From positions 1 through 63,059 of the forward strand of contig DATEJK010000197.1 of assembly GCA_035278025.1 (NCBI GenBank): a DNA stretch of 63,059 nt. The letters are read 5' to 3'. This DNA is from JAICWP01 sp035278025 (GTDB lineage Bacteria > Acidobacteriota > Terriglobia > Terriglobales > Acidobacteriaceae). The notes under the pieces were generated by a model. That model saw only the letters and a program-made list of their open reading frames with translations. It was not told the origin of the DNA and ran no database searches. Position numbers and translations under genes: made by a program. This document shows, in pieces, positions 53,541 through 62,383 of this stretch; position 1 is the first letter of the stretch; each line of letters opens with the position of its first letter.

Positions 53541-54806
53541 TCAAGCAAGAAAATACGACGAGAGAGCCCGCTGCAAGCTGGGAATATCGAGGCAGGGCGT
53601 TCTCGATTCATATCTGGCCGCCCAGCAAACCTGGTTGACCAGGTCGCGAGGATAACAAGGGCGAAGGGGCTCTCCCGCTTCCTGCAGGGCGGCGACAACG
53701 GAATCTACAACTATACTCTGGTATTCGAGCTTGTTTTGGGCGCAAACCCGGCGAAAGATCTCATGAAAGGCCTCGCTGGTAACGGGATCGAGCTTGATCT
53801 TGGTTTGAACGCGACGCAGGAAGGCGGCCTCGACCACTTCGGCGGGATTCAAGTTGGTGGCAAACACCACCATCACGTCAAATGGCACCTCAATTTTCTT
53901 GCCGCTACGCAGGGTGAGGAAATCAATTCTACGGTCCAGCGGCACTACCCAGCGGTCAAGCAATTCCGAAGGCCGCATACGCTGCCTGCCGAAATCGTCA
54001 ATGATGAGCACCCCGTTATTGGCCTTCATCTGCACCGGAGCGCTATAGAAGCGGGTGGCCGCATTGAAGCCCAGGTCGAGCATGTCCAGGGTCAGCTCGC
54101 CGCCTACCACCAACTTGGGACGCCGACACAGCTCCCAGCGGCGGTCCACTCCGGGTGAGGGCAGTTCAAAAGCGCTGTGCACCACCGGGTCATAGACGGA
54201 AATGATGTCGCCGTCCACTTCAATGGCGTGTGGAATCCAGATGTGGTGCTCGGAGAAGACGTCGCCTAACCTTTCAGCTACGCTGGTCTTGCCGGTTCCG
54301 GTAGGCCCGTAGAGAAAAATGGCACGCCCCGACTGCACGGCCGAACCCAGCTTGGGAAGCACATCGGGTTCGAGCACCAGATCGGCAAAGGCTCTATCCA
54401 GGTCGGCAGGACGGATATCCTTGCCATTGCCCGCCTGGGCGCTCACCTGGGAAGTGTAATCCTGCAGTGAAACCGGAGCCGCGCCCGCATAGTGATTGAT
54501 GTCAAGCAGCTGCTGGGCCCGCTCTCTTCCCTTCGCGCTGCAGGTGAGGCGGTGAATGTTGCCCACCATCCCTGTGACTTCGCACAACTGCTCGCGGCGT
54601 AGAAACCAAAAGATTTCCTGGGCCACCGCCAAGCTGAGCCGCAAGTGGTCGGAAAGATCGAGGGTGGATATTTCCCCGTTCAGGTAAATGATCTTGATCG
54701 CCAGCTCGTACAGCAGCATAGGGCGAACGCCGGTGTTAGCCAGCGAATCCGGCTCGCACGGCGCTTGGATGGAGGAGGCTTGGGGCTCTGTGGCGTGGGT
54801 GGACAC
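53541..54806 (-). CDS. AAA+ ATPase with N-terminal winged-helix region
   Basis: A 421-residue protein. About residues 28-100 resemble a winged helix (ISTLDLSDHLRLSLAVAQEI and FWFLRREQLCEVTG). The AAA+ part has Walker A LYGPTGTGKTS and Walker B VLIIDDFGRQ; FATNLNP is sensor 1 and VEAAFLRRVQTKI includes the arginine finger. It resembles MoxR/chaperone-like ATPases that remodel protein complexes. No partner von Willebrand protein is present. It lies in the middle of the minus-strand envelope run, 405 bases downstream of the GH16 gene. Its target is unknown. Confidence 0.82.
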   Translation of the reverse strand: MSTHATEPQASSIQAPCEPDSLANTGVRPMLLYELAIKIIYLNGEISTLDLSDHLRLSLAVAQEIFWFLRREQLCEVTGMVGNIHRLTCSAKGRERAQQLLDINHYAGAAPVSLQDYTSQVSAQAGNGKDIRPADLDRAFADLVLEPDVLPKLGSAVQSGRAIFLYGPTGTGKTSVAERLGDVFSEHHIWIPHAIEVDGDIISVYDPVVHSAFELPSPGVDRRWELCRRPKLVVGGELTLDMLDLGFNAATRFYSAPVQMKANNGVLIIDDFGRQRMRPSELLDRWVVPLDRRIDFLTLRSGKKIEVPFDVMVVFATNLNPAEVVEAAFLRRVQTKIKLDPVTSEAFHEIFRRVCAQNKLEYQSIVVDSVVAALQEAGEPLRPCYPRDLVNQVCWAARYESRTPCLDIPSLQRALSSYFLA

Positions 54807-55211
54807 GTAAACTCGCCAGAACTACTCTACAAAACCACTCCTGAGCAGGAGCATACCACAGCAGAGCGATACTGAATCCTCAAAAATCCTTCCCGATGAG
54901 CCCGGAAGCCAGGTTCTTGCACTGAAACTGTAACATTTTGCGCGCCCCCGGCAGGAACTATATCAGCCGTGGGTGGCTCTTCTATCAGAGTTCTTGCCCG
55001 CCGAGCAGAAGCACCCGTTTCCAACCGGCCTGAGCGCAGAGTCCTGAACAGAACCCGGAGGCGGGCTCAAGGCGCGTGCATGCGCTATGCCTTTACGCAG
55101 GCAACTTCCGCCAGACAGGGCGCGGAATATGCGGGCAGACTGATGGTCCACCAGCAGCTTCCCGTCATTCGCCTAATACGAACCGTTGCTGGTCACGGTG
55201 ACCAAGGATCA
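54807..55211. other. Intergenic region with no supported gene
   Basis: This 405-base gap lies between the GH16 gene and the AAA+ gene, both on the minus strand, and presumably contains the promoter of the latter. Short open frames exist in several phases but have no ribosome sites and no recognisable products. No clear hairpin or promoter was found. Confidence 0.4.
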
Positions 55212-55961
55212 TCACTGTGCAGTAAAGGTGAAGTTTCTAATGTATAAGTATCGCGTGGCACCCAGCGTCTTATAACCGCCCCACCAGATGTTGTTCGTTC
55301 CCCAAAGGTTCATGAGGATGTACGCTTTAGCGCTTGGGATATGTTGCGTGTGCACCGAAACAAGATGGCCGTCTATGTAGTAGGAGATCGAGGAACTCTT
55401 CCAAACAAATTTATAGGTATGGAAGCCCGCATCCGGTGCCGTCAATTTAAAAGTTGACCACTGCTTTGCGCTGGTGGTCAACCAGTTCGTCATCCAGGCG
55501 ATGTTAAGGTCGCCTCCGTTCCTTACGCCATAAAAGTCGTCGCCCCCTTCCACCTCAAAATCAATCTCCGTCTGAGATTTATTCACATAAACGAATCCAG
55601 CAGAAGTTTGTCCCGGCACAGCAGCACCAATACAGGATGGGCAAGTGGCGGTGGAGGCGGTGCGCATAGTCCACGAGTATGTCCCGTAGCCATAAAGTGC
55701 TATGGAACGCACTTCGGCGCCGACGCTCTGAATCACGCCGTTCGTACCCAGGTTCTGCGTGAGCTTCAGTGCGAGCATGCCCTGGGTCAAGCTCACATGG
55801 GTGGACGAAAATGTGCCATTGTTCGTGCTGTTGTTGCCCGGTGCTCTGCCGGTGTCTATTGTCCACAGACTGGTGTTGAGCTTTCCTGCACTGAAGTTGT
55901 CAGAAAACCCAGAACCACTGGCAAAAGCGGATAAGGCGAGAAGAATAAAAATGAATTTCAT
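55212..55961 (-). CDS. Secreted GH16 family glycoside hydrolase
   Basis: A 249-residue secreted beta-glycanase. A signal peptide covers residues 1-17 (MKFIFILLALSAFASG). The GH16 active-site motif appears as TEIDFEVEG, with the nucleophile Glu, the assisting Asp and the acid/base Glu spaced as ExDxxE-like; GYGTYSWTMRTA and HTYKFVWKSSSISYYIDG are other GH16 strands. Family members cut beta-1,3, beta-1,3-1,4-glucans, galactans or agarose. ATG 55961 follows AAGGAGAG; the frame continues upstream without a signal. It could trim or release the polysaccharide made by the GT2 synthase encoded upstream on this strand. Its base composition is less GC-rich than genes before 50 kb. Confidence 0.9.
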   Translation of the reverse strand: MKFIFILLALSAFASGSGFSDNFSAGKLNTSLWTIDTGRAPGNNSTNNGTFSSTHVSLTQGMLALKLTQNLGTNGVIQSVGAEVRSIALYGYGTYSWTMRTASTATCPSCIGAAVPGQTSAGFVYVNKSQTEIDFEVEGGDDFYGVRNGGDLNIAWMTNWLTTSAKQWSTFKLTAPDAGFHTYKFVWKSSSISYYIDGHLVSVHTQHIPSAKAYILMNLWGTNNIWWGGYKTLGATRYLYIRNFTFTAQ

Positions 55962-56581
55962 TGACTCTCCTTTTCTCCGACCGGGGAGCAGTCGGGAAAG
56001 ACCTGGGTTGGAGGTAATGGTTCCATTAGTACAGCGAGTCAACTCCTGTTTGGTTCTGGCGCCTCGGTGCTAAGGCAGGTGCTCCGAGATAACAGATCTA
56101 AAGCTGAGACCATCATGTAAAGCACAACGACAAGAATCGTTGCGAGCCGCTTGCAATAAAAGGCTTTGGCTCTCGGCCAGATGACATCCATTAAACTCGC
56201 CGCGGCGAAAAATTGCCCTCAGTCGAACACATTAGTGGTTTCTAGGGGAGTGCCTTAGCAGAGTCGCGTGGAGGACTTTTGTGCGACCAGATCGAGTGAT
56301 ATGGGTGGCAGGCCTTCGCGGCGCGGAGTCCAATTTTTCAGAGACTTCGGCGGCTAAACCGAGGCGATGGCGGCGCAATGGGCCAGGGGCGCGGTGTTTG
56401 AAGGTTGAGGATGGGCCCGTACCGGCCGCGCCGGACCCAGGTAAAAAAAGAAATCAGCAGCCGCCAATCCGGAGGAAAAGGTTGCAACCAGGCAGTAGTT
56501 CGGCGAGATGGGGCACAAGCGCGAGAGTATTGCCGCAATACCTGATTGCGACTGGCAATACTCCGGCGCCGCTGCGGCTGC
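55962..56581. other. Long intergenic region with no supported gene
   Basis: This 620-base gap separates the galactose-oxidase-like gene from the GH16 gene; both lie on the minus strand. It should contain the 3' end of the oxidase operon and the promoter of the GH16 gene. A plus-strand frame at 56281-56703 was examined and not accepted because it runs into the oxidase gene and has no recognisable product. No convincing terminator was found. Confidence 0.4.
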
Positions 56582-58369
56582 TTAGTGAATATGCATCTGC
56601 TTGCGCATTTTCAGTGGCGACTCAGTCACATGGTGGCGGCGGAAAACCACGTAGGGCGGTACCGTGCTTTGCGCTTTGTAGGAGATCGCTGCTACGGCGG
56701 TAACTGTTCCGCTTACGTGAACGAAACTGGCAATGGAAGGCACTCCCCTCTTGTTCACCAGGAACAACATGTAGTAGCCAGGCGGGAGAAGGTTCGAATT
56801 GTTGGGCACCGTGGCCGAGTAGCCGCCGCTTTCCGCCGTGAAGGTTAAGCCGACGAAGCGTTGATCCATATCGAAGGAGTGAGTTACAGACCCGGCTTTC
56901 ATGAGAACTATAGAGGCGATGTCCGTGCTCGTTGTCTGAATGCTGAAGGAGCTTCCGTAGGCAATCGAGGCGGGAGCACCGACTATGACCGGCCGTGTGG
57001 CCGGAGTGCCGTCTGCGTTAAAAAGATAGGCGGGCTTGTAAAGTTCGATCCGATTTTCGTAGACGCCCTGGTGGGGATTCCCACCGGCCAGGAACACGGT
57101 ACCGTCGGGCAAGAGCAGTTGTACGTTGTGGTAAAGCCTGGGAAGCGTGTTGGCCCCTGCCGAGGAGAAAGTGTTCGTAAGTGGATCGTAGAGCTCCGCT
57201 TTCAGACTGGCGGTGCCGGGATCCTCATCCGCCGCGGAGCCGGCTGAGACCAGCACCTTACCGTTGGGCAACAGGGTAGCTTCCATTTCCACGCGAGCTT
57301 CAGCCATGAGAGGCCCTTGTTGCCAGGCGGGTGATGCTTGTCCAAGATCAATGAGCTCGGTTGTGTTGGTGGCAGGATTGTCTCCGCCCAGAATCATTAC
57401 TTTGGGGTCGTAATTATTGGCAGGAGTCAGAGGCAACAGAACGGAGGACCCGTAGGTGCGCTCCGCAACCGGACCGCCGTAAATCGTCCAGGCAAGAAAC
57501 GCCCAAGTCTGCTTGCTGGGGTCGAATACCAAAGTGGCCGATGACGGGGCCGAGTAGAAAACCTGTCCGCTGGGCAGCAGGTGCATCCGCGGGTAAAGCG
57601 GAAATCCGAAGGTAAAGCCGGAGGCGGACAGGCCCGTCGGATTGCCTGGAATCTCAGCGCCCCAACCCTGTCCGGGAGTATAGATCTCGCTGGTGTTATT
57701 GAGATTTCCATTCTCATCCAGGCCGGACGTGGTCATCATTCGTCCATCGCCCAGTTCGGTAACCGTGGGGTACCAGCGTCCATGGGCTGTATTGCCGGAA
57801 TTTGGTCCATCGGCAACGGAAAAGGATTCGCTTGCGGGATCGAATATCGCGGAGTTGGGTAAGCCGGTAAAAGGCAAGTCCGAGGCCCCGCCCACCACGG
57901 CCAGGGAGCCATAGGAGGCGGTTCCGCCATTGAGGAGAACCCGTCCGTCCGGCATGAGAGACATGCCATTGCAGAACATGTCCCAGCCGACCCGCTGAGT
58001 CATGATTTTGCCCGTCTGCGGATCCCAGACGGCGGCTTCATAGTCAGGATTGGTATTGATCGGAAAAGCATTGTTGGGATCGTTTCCCGAGCCGGCCACG
58101 AGCAACACCTTGCCGGTATGCAGGAGAGCGGCATGGATGGGATTGATGGGCGTGGTATACGGAAGCTTGGACCACTGGCCAACCCGCGATGTGGTCGAGG
58201 GGATACTGCTCGGCGTTGGAGTTGGGGAAGGGGGAGGGGCTGGCGCCGGCGGTGGGTCAGAGTTGGCGGAGCCAGGAGATGACGCGCCCCCACCACAACC
58301 AATCAAAGCGCACAGCGCCAGAGACAAAATTGTGCAACAGAGAACAGCCACGATTTTTCTGCGATGCAT
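56582..58369 (-). CDS. Galactose-oxidase-like copper radical oxidase, lipoprotein (GlxA-like)
   Basis: A 595-residue kelch-type oxidase. The signal ends in a lipobox ALIGC (Cys25), followed by a Pro/Ser linker to about residue 60, so it is a lipid-anchored envelope protein. All ligands of galactose oxidase can be aligned: Cys133 (MFCNGMSLMPDG) and Tyr200 (RWYPTVTELGDG) for the thioether cofactor, Tyr413-His414 (RLYHNVQLLLPDG), and His497 (SVTHSFDMDQR) in the C-terminal DUF1929 domain. Such enzymes oxidise primary alcohols on sugars or small aldehydes with oxygen, giving hydrogen peroxide. In Streptomyces the related GlxA works with the synthase CslA. Start 58369 exposes the signal; 42 upstream bases overlap the previous stop. 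It starts 38 bases after the M48 gene. Confidence 0.92.
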   Translation of the reverse strand: MHRRKIVAVLCCTILSLALCALIGCGGGASSPGSANSDPPPAPAPPPSPTPTPSSIPSTTSRVGQWSKLPYTTPINPIHAALLHTGKVLLVAGSGNDPNNAFPINTNPDYEAAVWDPQTGKIMTQRVGWDMFCNGMSLMPDGRVLLNGGTASYGSLAVVGGASDLPFTGLPNSAIFDPASESFSVADGPNSGNTAHGRWYPTVTELGDGRMMTTSGLDENGNLNNTSEIYTPGQGWGAEIPGNPTGLSASGFTFGFPLYPRMHLLPSGQVFYSAPSSATLVFDPSKQTWAFLAWTIYGGPVAERTYGSSVLLPLTPANNYDPKVMILGGDNPATNTTELIDLGQASPAWQQGPLMAEARVEMEATLLPNGKVLVSAGSAADEDPGTASLKAELYDPLTNTFSSAGANTLPRLYHNVQLLLPDGTVFLAGGNPHQGVYENRIELYKPAYLFNADGTPATRPVIVGAPASIAYGSSFSIQTTSTDIASIVLMKAGSVTHSFDMDQRFVGLTFTAESGGYSATVPNNSNLLPPGYYMLFLVNKRGVPSIASFVHVSGTVTAVAAISYKAQSTVPPYVVFRRHHVTESPLKMRKQMHIH

Positions 58370-58407
58370 TTTTGCTCCCCTGCTAAGAGTTAGCCCGTCT
58401 AGCCGAA

Positions 58408-60342
58408 TCATTTGGCGGCGACGGTTTCGCCTTGCACGGGGGAGGACAGGCGCGTCAAGTAAGGAAAAAAGGGCGTGACCTCAAATGGCATCTTTTCCTG
58501 GGCAGAAAGCAGAGTAATCGGCTTGGCATGCATCATCTGCAGCTGATTGCTCCATGGGTCCAGCTTGATCCGCGCGCCTAAAGGAAGGGCTGCGATTTGA
58601 TCAATACGCTGCGGTTCCAGTTGCGGAGCGGATCTGGCCAAACTGGCCATGCGAACCGTCTTCCCGTGTTCCAGACTGTTGCCCAGGTGAGGTCGAATGA
58701 GATTGGGGAGATCTTGAGCTCGGGCTTGCAAAGACTTTAGAAACAGGCCCGCCGTGGCCAATCTGTCCTTGTAAGGTGAGTTTGCCAAAAGTTGCTCAGC
58801 CTTTGCATCCGCGGCTTCCTCATCGCCTTTGTTGCGGGAGAAATCCACGCGTTGAAAGGTGTTTTGATCGGGAAAGAAGAAGCGGTCGTTGAAAGCAAAT
58901 TGTGTATCCATACGGTGGCCAAGCGCGATGTGGCTGAGTTCATGGGCCAGAATCATCGCCAGAGAGGCCTCATCCGGCAGCACATCCAGCAGGCCTCGAC
59001 TGACCACAATGGTATGTCCGATGGTGAATGATTCCAGGGGCGAGGTCAGCAGCACACGGCAGCGGACCTCGGGCACGACCTCAAGCTTGTTGGTGATGAT
59101 CAGGTTGTTGACCACGGTTTGCAGGACCCTGTCCACCTCTCCAGCCGGGGCCAGCAGACCGATGTTCTGAAGGTGGTCAAGCGCGTTGTCTTCCGCCTGG
59201 CGCTGCCACATGCGCTGGGCTTCTACCGGGCCGATGTCACTGCTGGAATCGCTCTGGTCGCGCGCGGCGTCAACCTGAACCTGTGTGAACTCCTGCCCAT
59301 GCTTAAGGTGCTCCACATCGTAGCCCCATAATCTGGTTTGCGCCTTGAAGTACAAACTGCCGTAGGGCGGGCTGCTGCGGTGGTGATCCGTTTCCTCGCT
59401 GTAGATGTAGGCCGGCAGCCACATGCCAGGTTGAAGGTTCAGACGCCAGCTGTCGAAGTGCAGGTAATAGCTGTATCGGGAGTGGGGGGTGTAGGTGCCG
59501 TTGAAACGCACAATGTTGAAGTCGCGGTCCTCGACCCAAATCCTGCCCGTGAACAAGCCCCTGGGAGCATGCTCTTTCGGTTGCACGTCAACCACGATGC
59601 AGCGCACCTCGCCCAGGAACTCCTGGCGGACGAAATTGAAGTAGTAATTGCTCTTCTGGAAGTTGGCATCCAGCATGACCATCTGGGCGAATCCTTGAGG
59701 CGAGAATTGCCGCGAGAATGCGGCCCGGAAAGGCGCCAACAGCTGATGGCGAAAGCCGGGCTGTTCGTTTTCAAAAAGCTGGTCGCCCACTTTCTTATTG
59801 AAGTCGAAACGTCCAAGAAAGTAACGATCACTCACGGGCATCACATTTTCGTTTCTGTTTTCGCGAAGGTTCTGGATGTAAGTTTCAATCAGCGGGTGCA
59901 TGCGCCGCATGTTGGCCACGAAGACATGTTCGCGCTCGACCACACGGTCCACCATTTCATCAAATGAGACCGGTGCCAAGATGGTGAACGAGGCTTTCCT
60001 GGTTACGCCATAATTGCCGTAAATGGTGACGGCGGAGTCACTTCCGCCCACGGCTGTTTTACCCATCGGGGTGCTGATGGTGAAGGCGGCGCTGACAGCA
60101 CCGGCGGGCACAGTAACGCTAGCGGGAAGCCTCGCGCCGTCCACCGGATCGGCAGCCAGGGAGACTGCGATCTCGAACGGTGCCGGGCGGCTCAGAGTCG
60201 CCGTGCAGCGCAAGGAGTTGCCGGCGACAACGCTTGCGACGTTGCAATTGATTTCGCTTAGCGCGGCGCTCTCCGCGCCTCTAGCCACAAGACCGGCAAA
60301 ACATACCAGAAACGATAAGATGACTGCTTTCACAACGCGCAT
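58408..60342 (-). CDS. M48 family metalloprotease with N-terminal Ig-like domain
   Basis: A 644-residue exported protease. After a signal peptide (to about residue 23), residues 28-125 form an Ig-like beta domain (RPAPFEIAVSLAADP, PASVTVPAGAVSAAFTIST). A middle region of unknown fold follows (about 130-400). The peptidase has LAHELSHIALGH with HELSH at 467-471 and the third zinc ligand in GDEEAADAKAEQ, at about 508. M48 proteases act in envelope quality control (BepA/LoiP-like). It sits nine bases after the TonB-like gene and 38 bases before the oxidase gene, so all three share a transcript. It might mature the oxidase or the export channel. Confidence 0.9.
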   Translation of the reverse strand: MRVVKAVILSFLVCFAGLVARGAESAALSEINCNVASVVAGNSLRCTATLSRPAPFEIAVSLAADPVDGARLPASVTVPAGAVSAAFTISTPMGKTAVGGSDSAVTIYGNYGVTRKASFTILAPVSFDEMVDRVVEREHVFVANMRRMHPLIETYIQNLRENRNENVMPVSDRYFLGRFDFNKKVGDQLFENEQPGFRHQLLAPFRAAFSRQFSPQGFAQMVMLDANFQKSNYYFNFVRQEFLGEVRCIVVDVQPKEHAPRGLFTGRIWVEDRDFNIVRFNGTYTPHSRYSYYLHFDSWRLNLQPGMWLPAYIYSEETDHHRSSPPYGSLYFKAQTRLWGYDVEHLKHGQEFTQVQVDAARDQSDSSSDIGPVEAQRMWQRQAEDNALDHLQNIGLLAPAGEVDRVLQTVVNNLIITNKLEVVPEVRCRVLLTSPLESFTIGHTIVVSRGLLDVLPDEASLAMILAHELSHIALGHRMDTQFAFNDRFFFPDQNTFQRVDFSRNKGDEEAADAKAEQLLANSPYKDRLATAGLFLKSLQARAQDLPNLIRPHLGNSLEHGKTVRMASLARSAPQLEPQRIDQIAALPLGARIKLDPWSNQLQMMHAKPITLLSAQEKMPFEVTPFFPYLTRLSSPVQGETVAAK

Positions 60343-60351
60343 AGTTCCTTC

Positions 60352-61347
60352 CTACGAAGCAAGCTGAAAGATGATGTGCACTACAGCTGTTGAATCAACC
60401 GGCTGGCCCGCATGCAAAGCCGGTTTGAACTTGATTTGCTCGGCGGCCCTTACCGCCTGTTCGTCCAGTCCATGGCCCAAACCCTGCAGGACGCGAATCA
60501 CATGCACCTGGCCGCTGGCCCGAAAAAGGACCTCCAGGCGAACCTCTCCGTCAATTCCCTGTTTTCGTCCGTCTTCGGTGTAGGCGGGCGTCGGCTTATA
60601 CAGGATTGCTACCGGCGTGCTCTCTATCTCCGCACTCGCTCCAACCTGGTGCGGCGCAGATGATGCATACGCGGCATCGAAGCCCGCGTTCCGCACCGGG
60701 CCTTCAGTTCTCCGGGTGCCGACGGCGATCCCGTTTCCAAACCCAGCGCTTACGACCACTCCCGGAGTGTCGCCCTCCGCACCGTTGCCCCGGCCAGAGC
60801 CGTTGGGCAAGTCAAAGGCTCCCGCCGCCGCCAGGTTGAGTGCGGCGGAAGTACGGCTGGGCCGGGGAGATGCACCTTCAGGATCACCAAATCCACCGGT
60901 TTGCACCTTCACAGCCGATTTGGTGGTGGTAGGCGCCGCAGAGCTGCCAGTCGAAAACGTGTTGAGGGCAACGACCTTGCGCGGAATGGCAGTGGAAAGC
61001 TGCGGCAGCTTGCTCTCCATTTTGAGTTCGGGGACTTTGATGTCAGGCTGCTGCTTGCGGACGAGAGGAGGCGCGGCTTTAGCCACCGTCCACGCCTTCG
61101 TTGGCATTGTCACCGCGTTGTTAATCTGCGGCCGGGGATTAATGGGCTGGGGCGTCAACGGCACCTCAGGCTGGTAGCGCACAAGGCTGGTGAGCACGTA
61201 GTGATGCACGGGAGGACGGGCCTTGGGCAACACTGCGTTCAAGACCAAAAGCGTCCCCACTAAAAAGAACTGCAAGCTCCAGCCGGCCAAAAAGCATCTG
61301 GACCGAGGCAGTGGTGCGGGCAGCGGGTTAAACAACAAAGACTCCAT
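60352..61347 (-). CDS. TonB family protein in the polysaccharide cluster
   Basis: A 331-residue protein. One span lies near residues 15-40 (AGWSLQFFLVGTLLVLNAV), followed by a Pro-rich spacer (PLTPQPINPRPQINN) and a Gly-rich middle. The C-terminal 90 residues are a TonB_C domain: YTEDGRKQGIDGEVRLEVLF, SGQVHVIRVLQGLGHGLDEQ (in part) and AAEQIKFKPALHAGQPV. ATG 61347 follows GGAGAAG; a GTG at 61437 and an ATG at 61434 are also in frame. No ExbB or ExbD is nearby. In an operon with a synthase, barrel-like protein and protease, it could energise or tether the outer-membrane export step. Confidence 0.88.
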   Translation of the reverse strand: MESLLFNPLPAPLPRSRCFLAGWSLQFFLVGTLLVLNAVLPKARPPVHHYVLTSLVRYQPEVPLTPQPINPRPQINNAVTMPTKAWTVAKAAPPLVRKQQPDIKVPELKMESKLPQLSTAIPRKVVALNTFSTGSSAAPTTTKSAVKVQTGGFGDPEGASPRPSRTSAALNLAAAGAFDLPNGSGRGNGAEGDTPGVVVSAGFGNGIAVGTRRTEGPVRNAGFDAAYASSAPHQVGASAEIESTPVAILYKPTPAYTEDGRKQGIDGEVRLEVLFRASGQVHVIRVLQGLGHGLDEQAVRAAEQIKFKPALHAGQPVDSTAVVHIIFQLAS

Positions 61348-61530
61348 TTCCACTTCTCCATCTAAACGTGCTGTCAACTGTGATCTCTCGTCCTGCTGCG
61401 AGCTTAACCGCGGCATGTCATAGCCCACTGACATCACGGTTGCCGCAAGTAGGATCCATTTTGACGTCCAAAGAATCTGGCCATCAGATGGATCAGCCCA
61501 GAGATGCTTCCAAAACCGACGTAATGCATG

Positions 61531-62373
61531 CTACATACCTGCCTTTCGACCCAACAGATTCCAGCCGTACCAGAAATTCATGAATACGCTGAGAGTCCCT
61601 GCAGACTGGCCGGAATAAAAACGTGTTTCGTGGAGATAGCCAATTCCAAATTCGGTATAGGCTTGGCCGTGGGGGTAGGCGAGCTTGACGCCGCTGCCGT
61701 ACAGCCCCTTGTTATCCCAGTCGAACCCTTTGCTGTCGTGCGAGAACGTAGCCTCCATGTAAGGCACCAACGCAGTTCGGCCCCACCTTTTGGCCACCAC
61801 CCCCTGCGAAACATGGGCTTGACCGATCCAGTTGCCCTGCTCCACGGGCGATATGTTCCCCCAACTCGCCCAGGAAGAACCCGGAAAGCGGTTCGCCTTC
61901 TCAGCGACGGACTGCCAGCCAAACCAGTCCTGGACATACAGGACCAGCCCGCTGCTCTGCAGACTGCTGAAGCGGTCCTGGTAGGTGTAAGCCGAGCCCA
62001 GGCTTACTACGCCGTTACGAAAGAACTTATTCAGCTTTAATCCCGCCTGCGGCTGGATCTGGTTATTCCAGTCGTACCCTTTTGTGTCCAGTACCAAGCC
62101 CAGCGCAACGTAAGGGGTAAGCGATATCGAACCGGATTGGCTGGCAAGAATGGCTGCGTCCTGTTCCACATAAGACTGGACGTACCCGTTGCTGTGCTCG
62201 ACCGGACTGAGATTGCCGGCGGTCGTCCACATCTGACCCGGAAGTCCCATCCCGTCCACGACGTTGCCCTGCAATGCCGGAGCTGCCGCTTGCTGCGCCG
62301 CAGAAGTCGAGGCCAGCAGGAGCACCAGCAGGAATGCAAGCCAGATGTCGGTCGGCATGACCTTGGTAGTCAT
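61531..62373 (-). CDS. Exported beta-barrel-like protein with an internal duplication
   Basis: A 280-residue protein with a signal peptide (LAFLLVLLLASTSAAQQ). The mature part consists of two similar halves: GNLSPVEHSNGYVQSYV ... DTKGYDWNNQI ... YVQDWFGWQ, and GNISPVEQGNWIGQAHV ... DSKGFDWDNKG ... FMNFWYGWN. Alternating aromatic and polar residues suggest amphipathic beta-strands and an outer-membrane barrel. It starts ten bases after the GT2 stop, so it is likely the outer-membrane partner of the synthase. ATG 62373 is chosen because it exposes the signal. I do not recognise the family with certainty. Confidence 0.75.
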   Translation of the reverse strand: MTTKVMPTDIWLAFLLVLLLASTSAAQQAAAPALQGNVVDGMGLPGQMWTTAGNLSPVEHSNGYVQSYVEQDAAILASQSGSISLTPYVALGLVLDTKGYDWNNQIQPQAGLKLNKFFRNGVVSLGSAYTYQDRFSSLQSSGLVLYVQDWFGWQSVAEKANRFPGSSWASWGNISPVEQGNWIGQAHVSQGVVAKRWGRTALVPYMEATFSHDSKGFDWDNKGLYGSGVKLAYPHGQAYTEFGIGYLHETRFYSGQSAGTLSVFMNFWYGWNLLGRKAGM

Positions 62374-62383
62374 CAATCTGCCT

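Noticed and set aside
56281..56703. 140-codon plus-strand frame in the gap beside the galactose-oxidase gene
   Set aside because: The product is Arg/Pro-rich with no motif, and its last third runs antisense through the well-supported oxidase gene.
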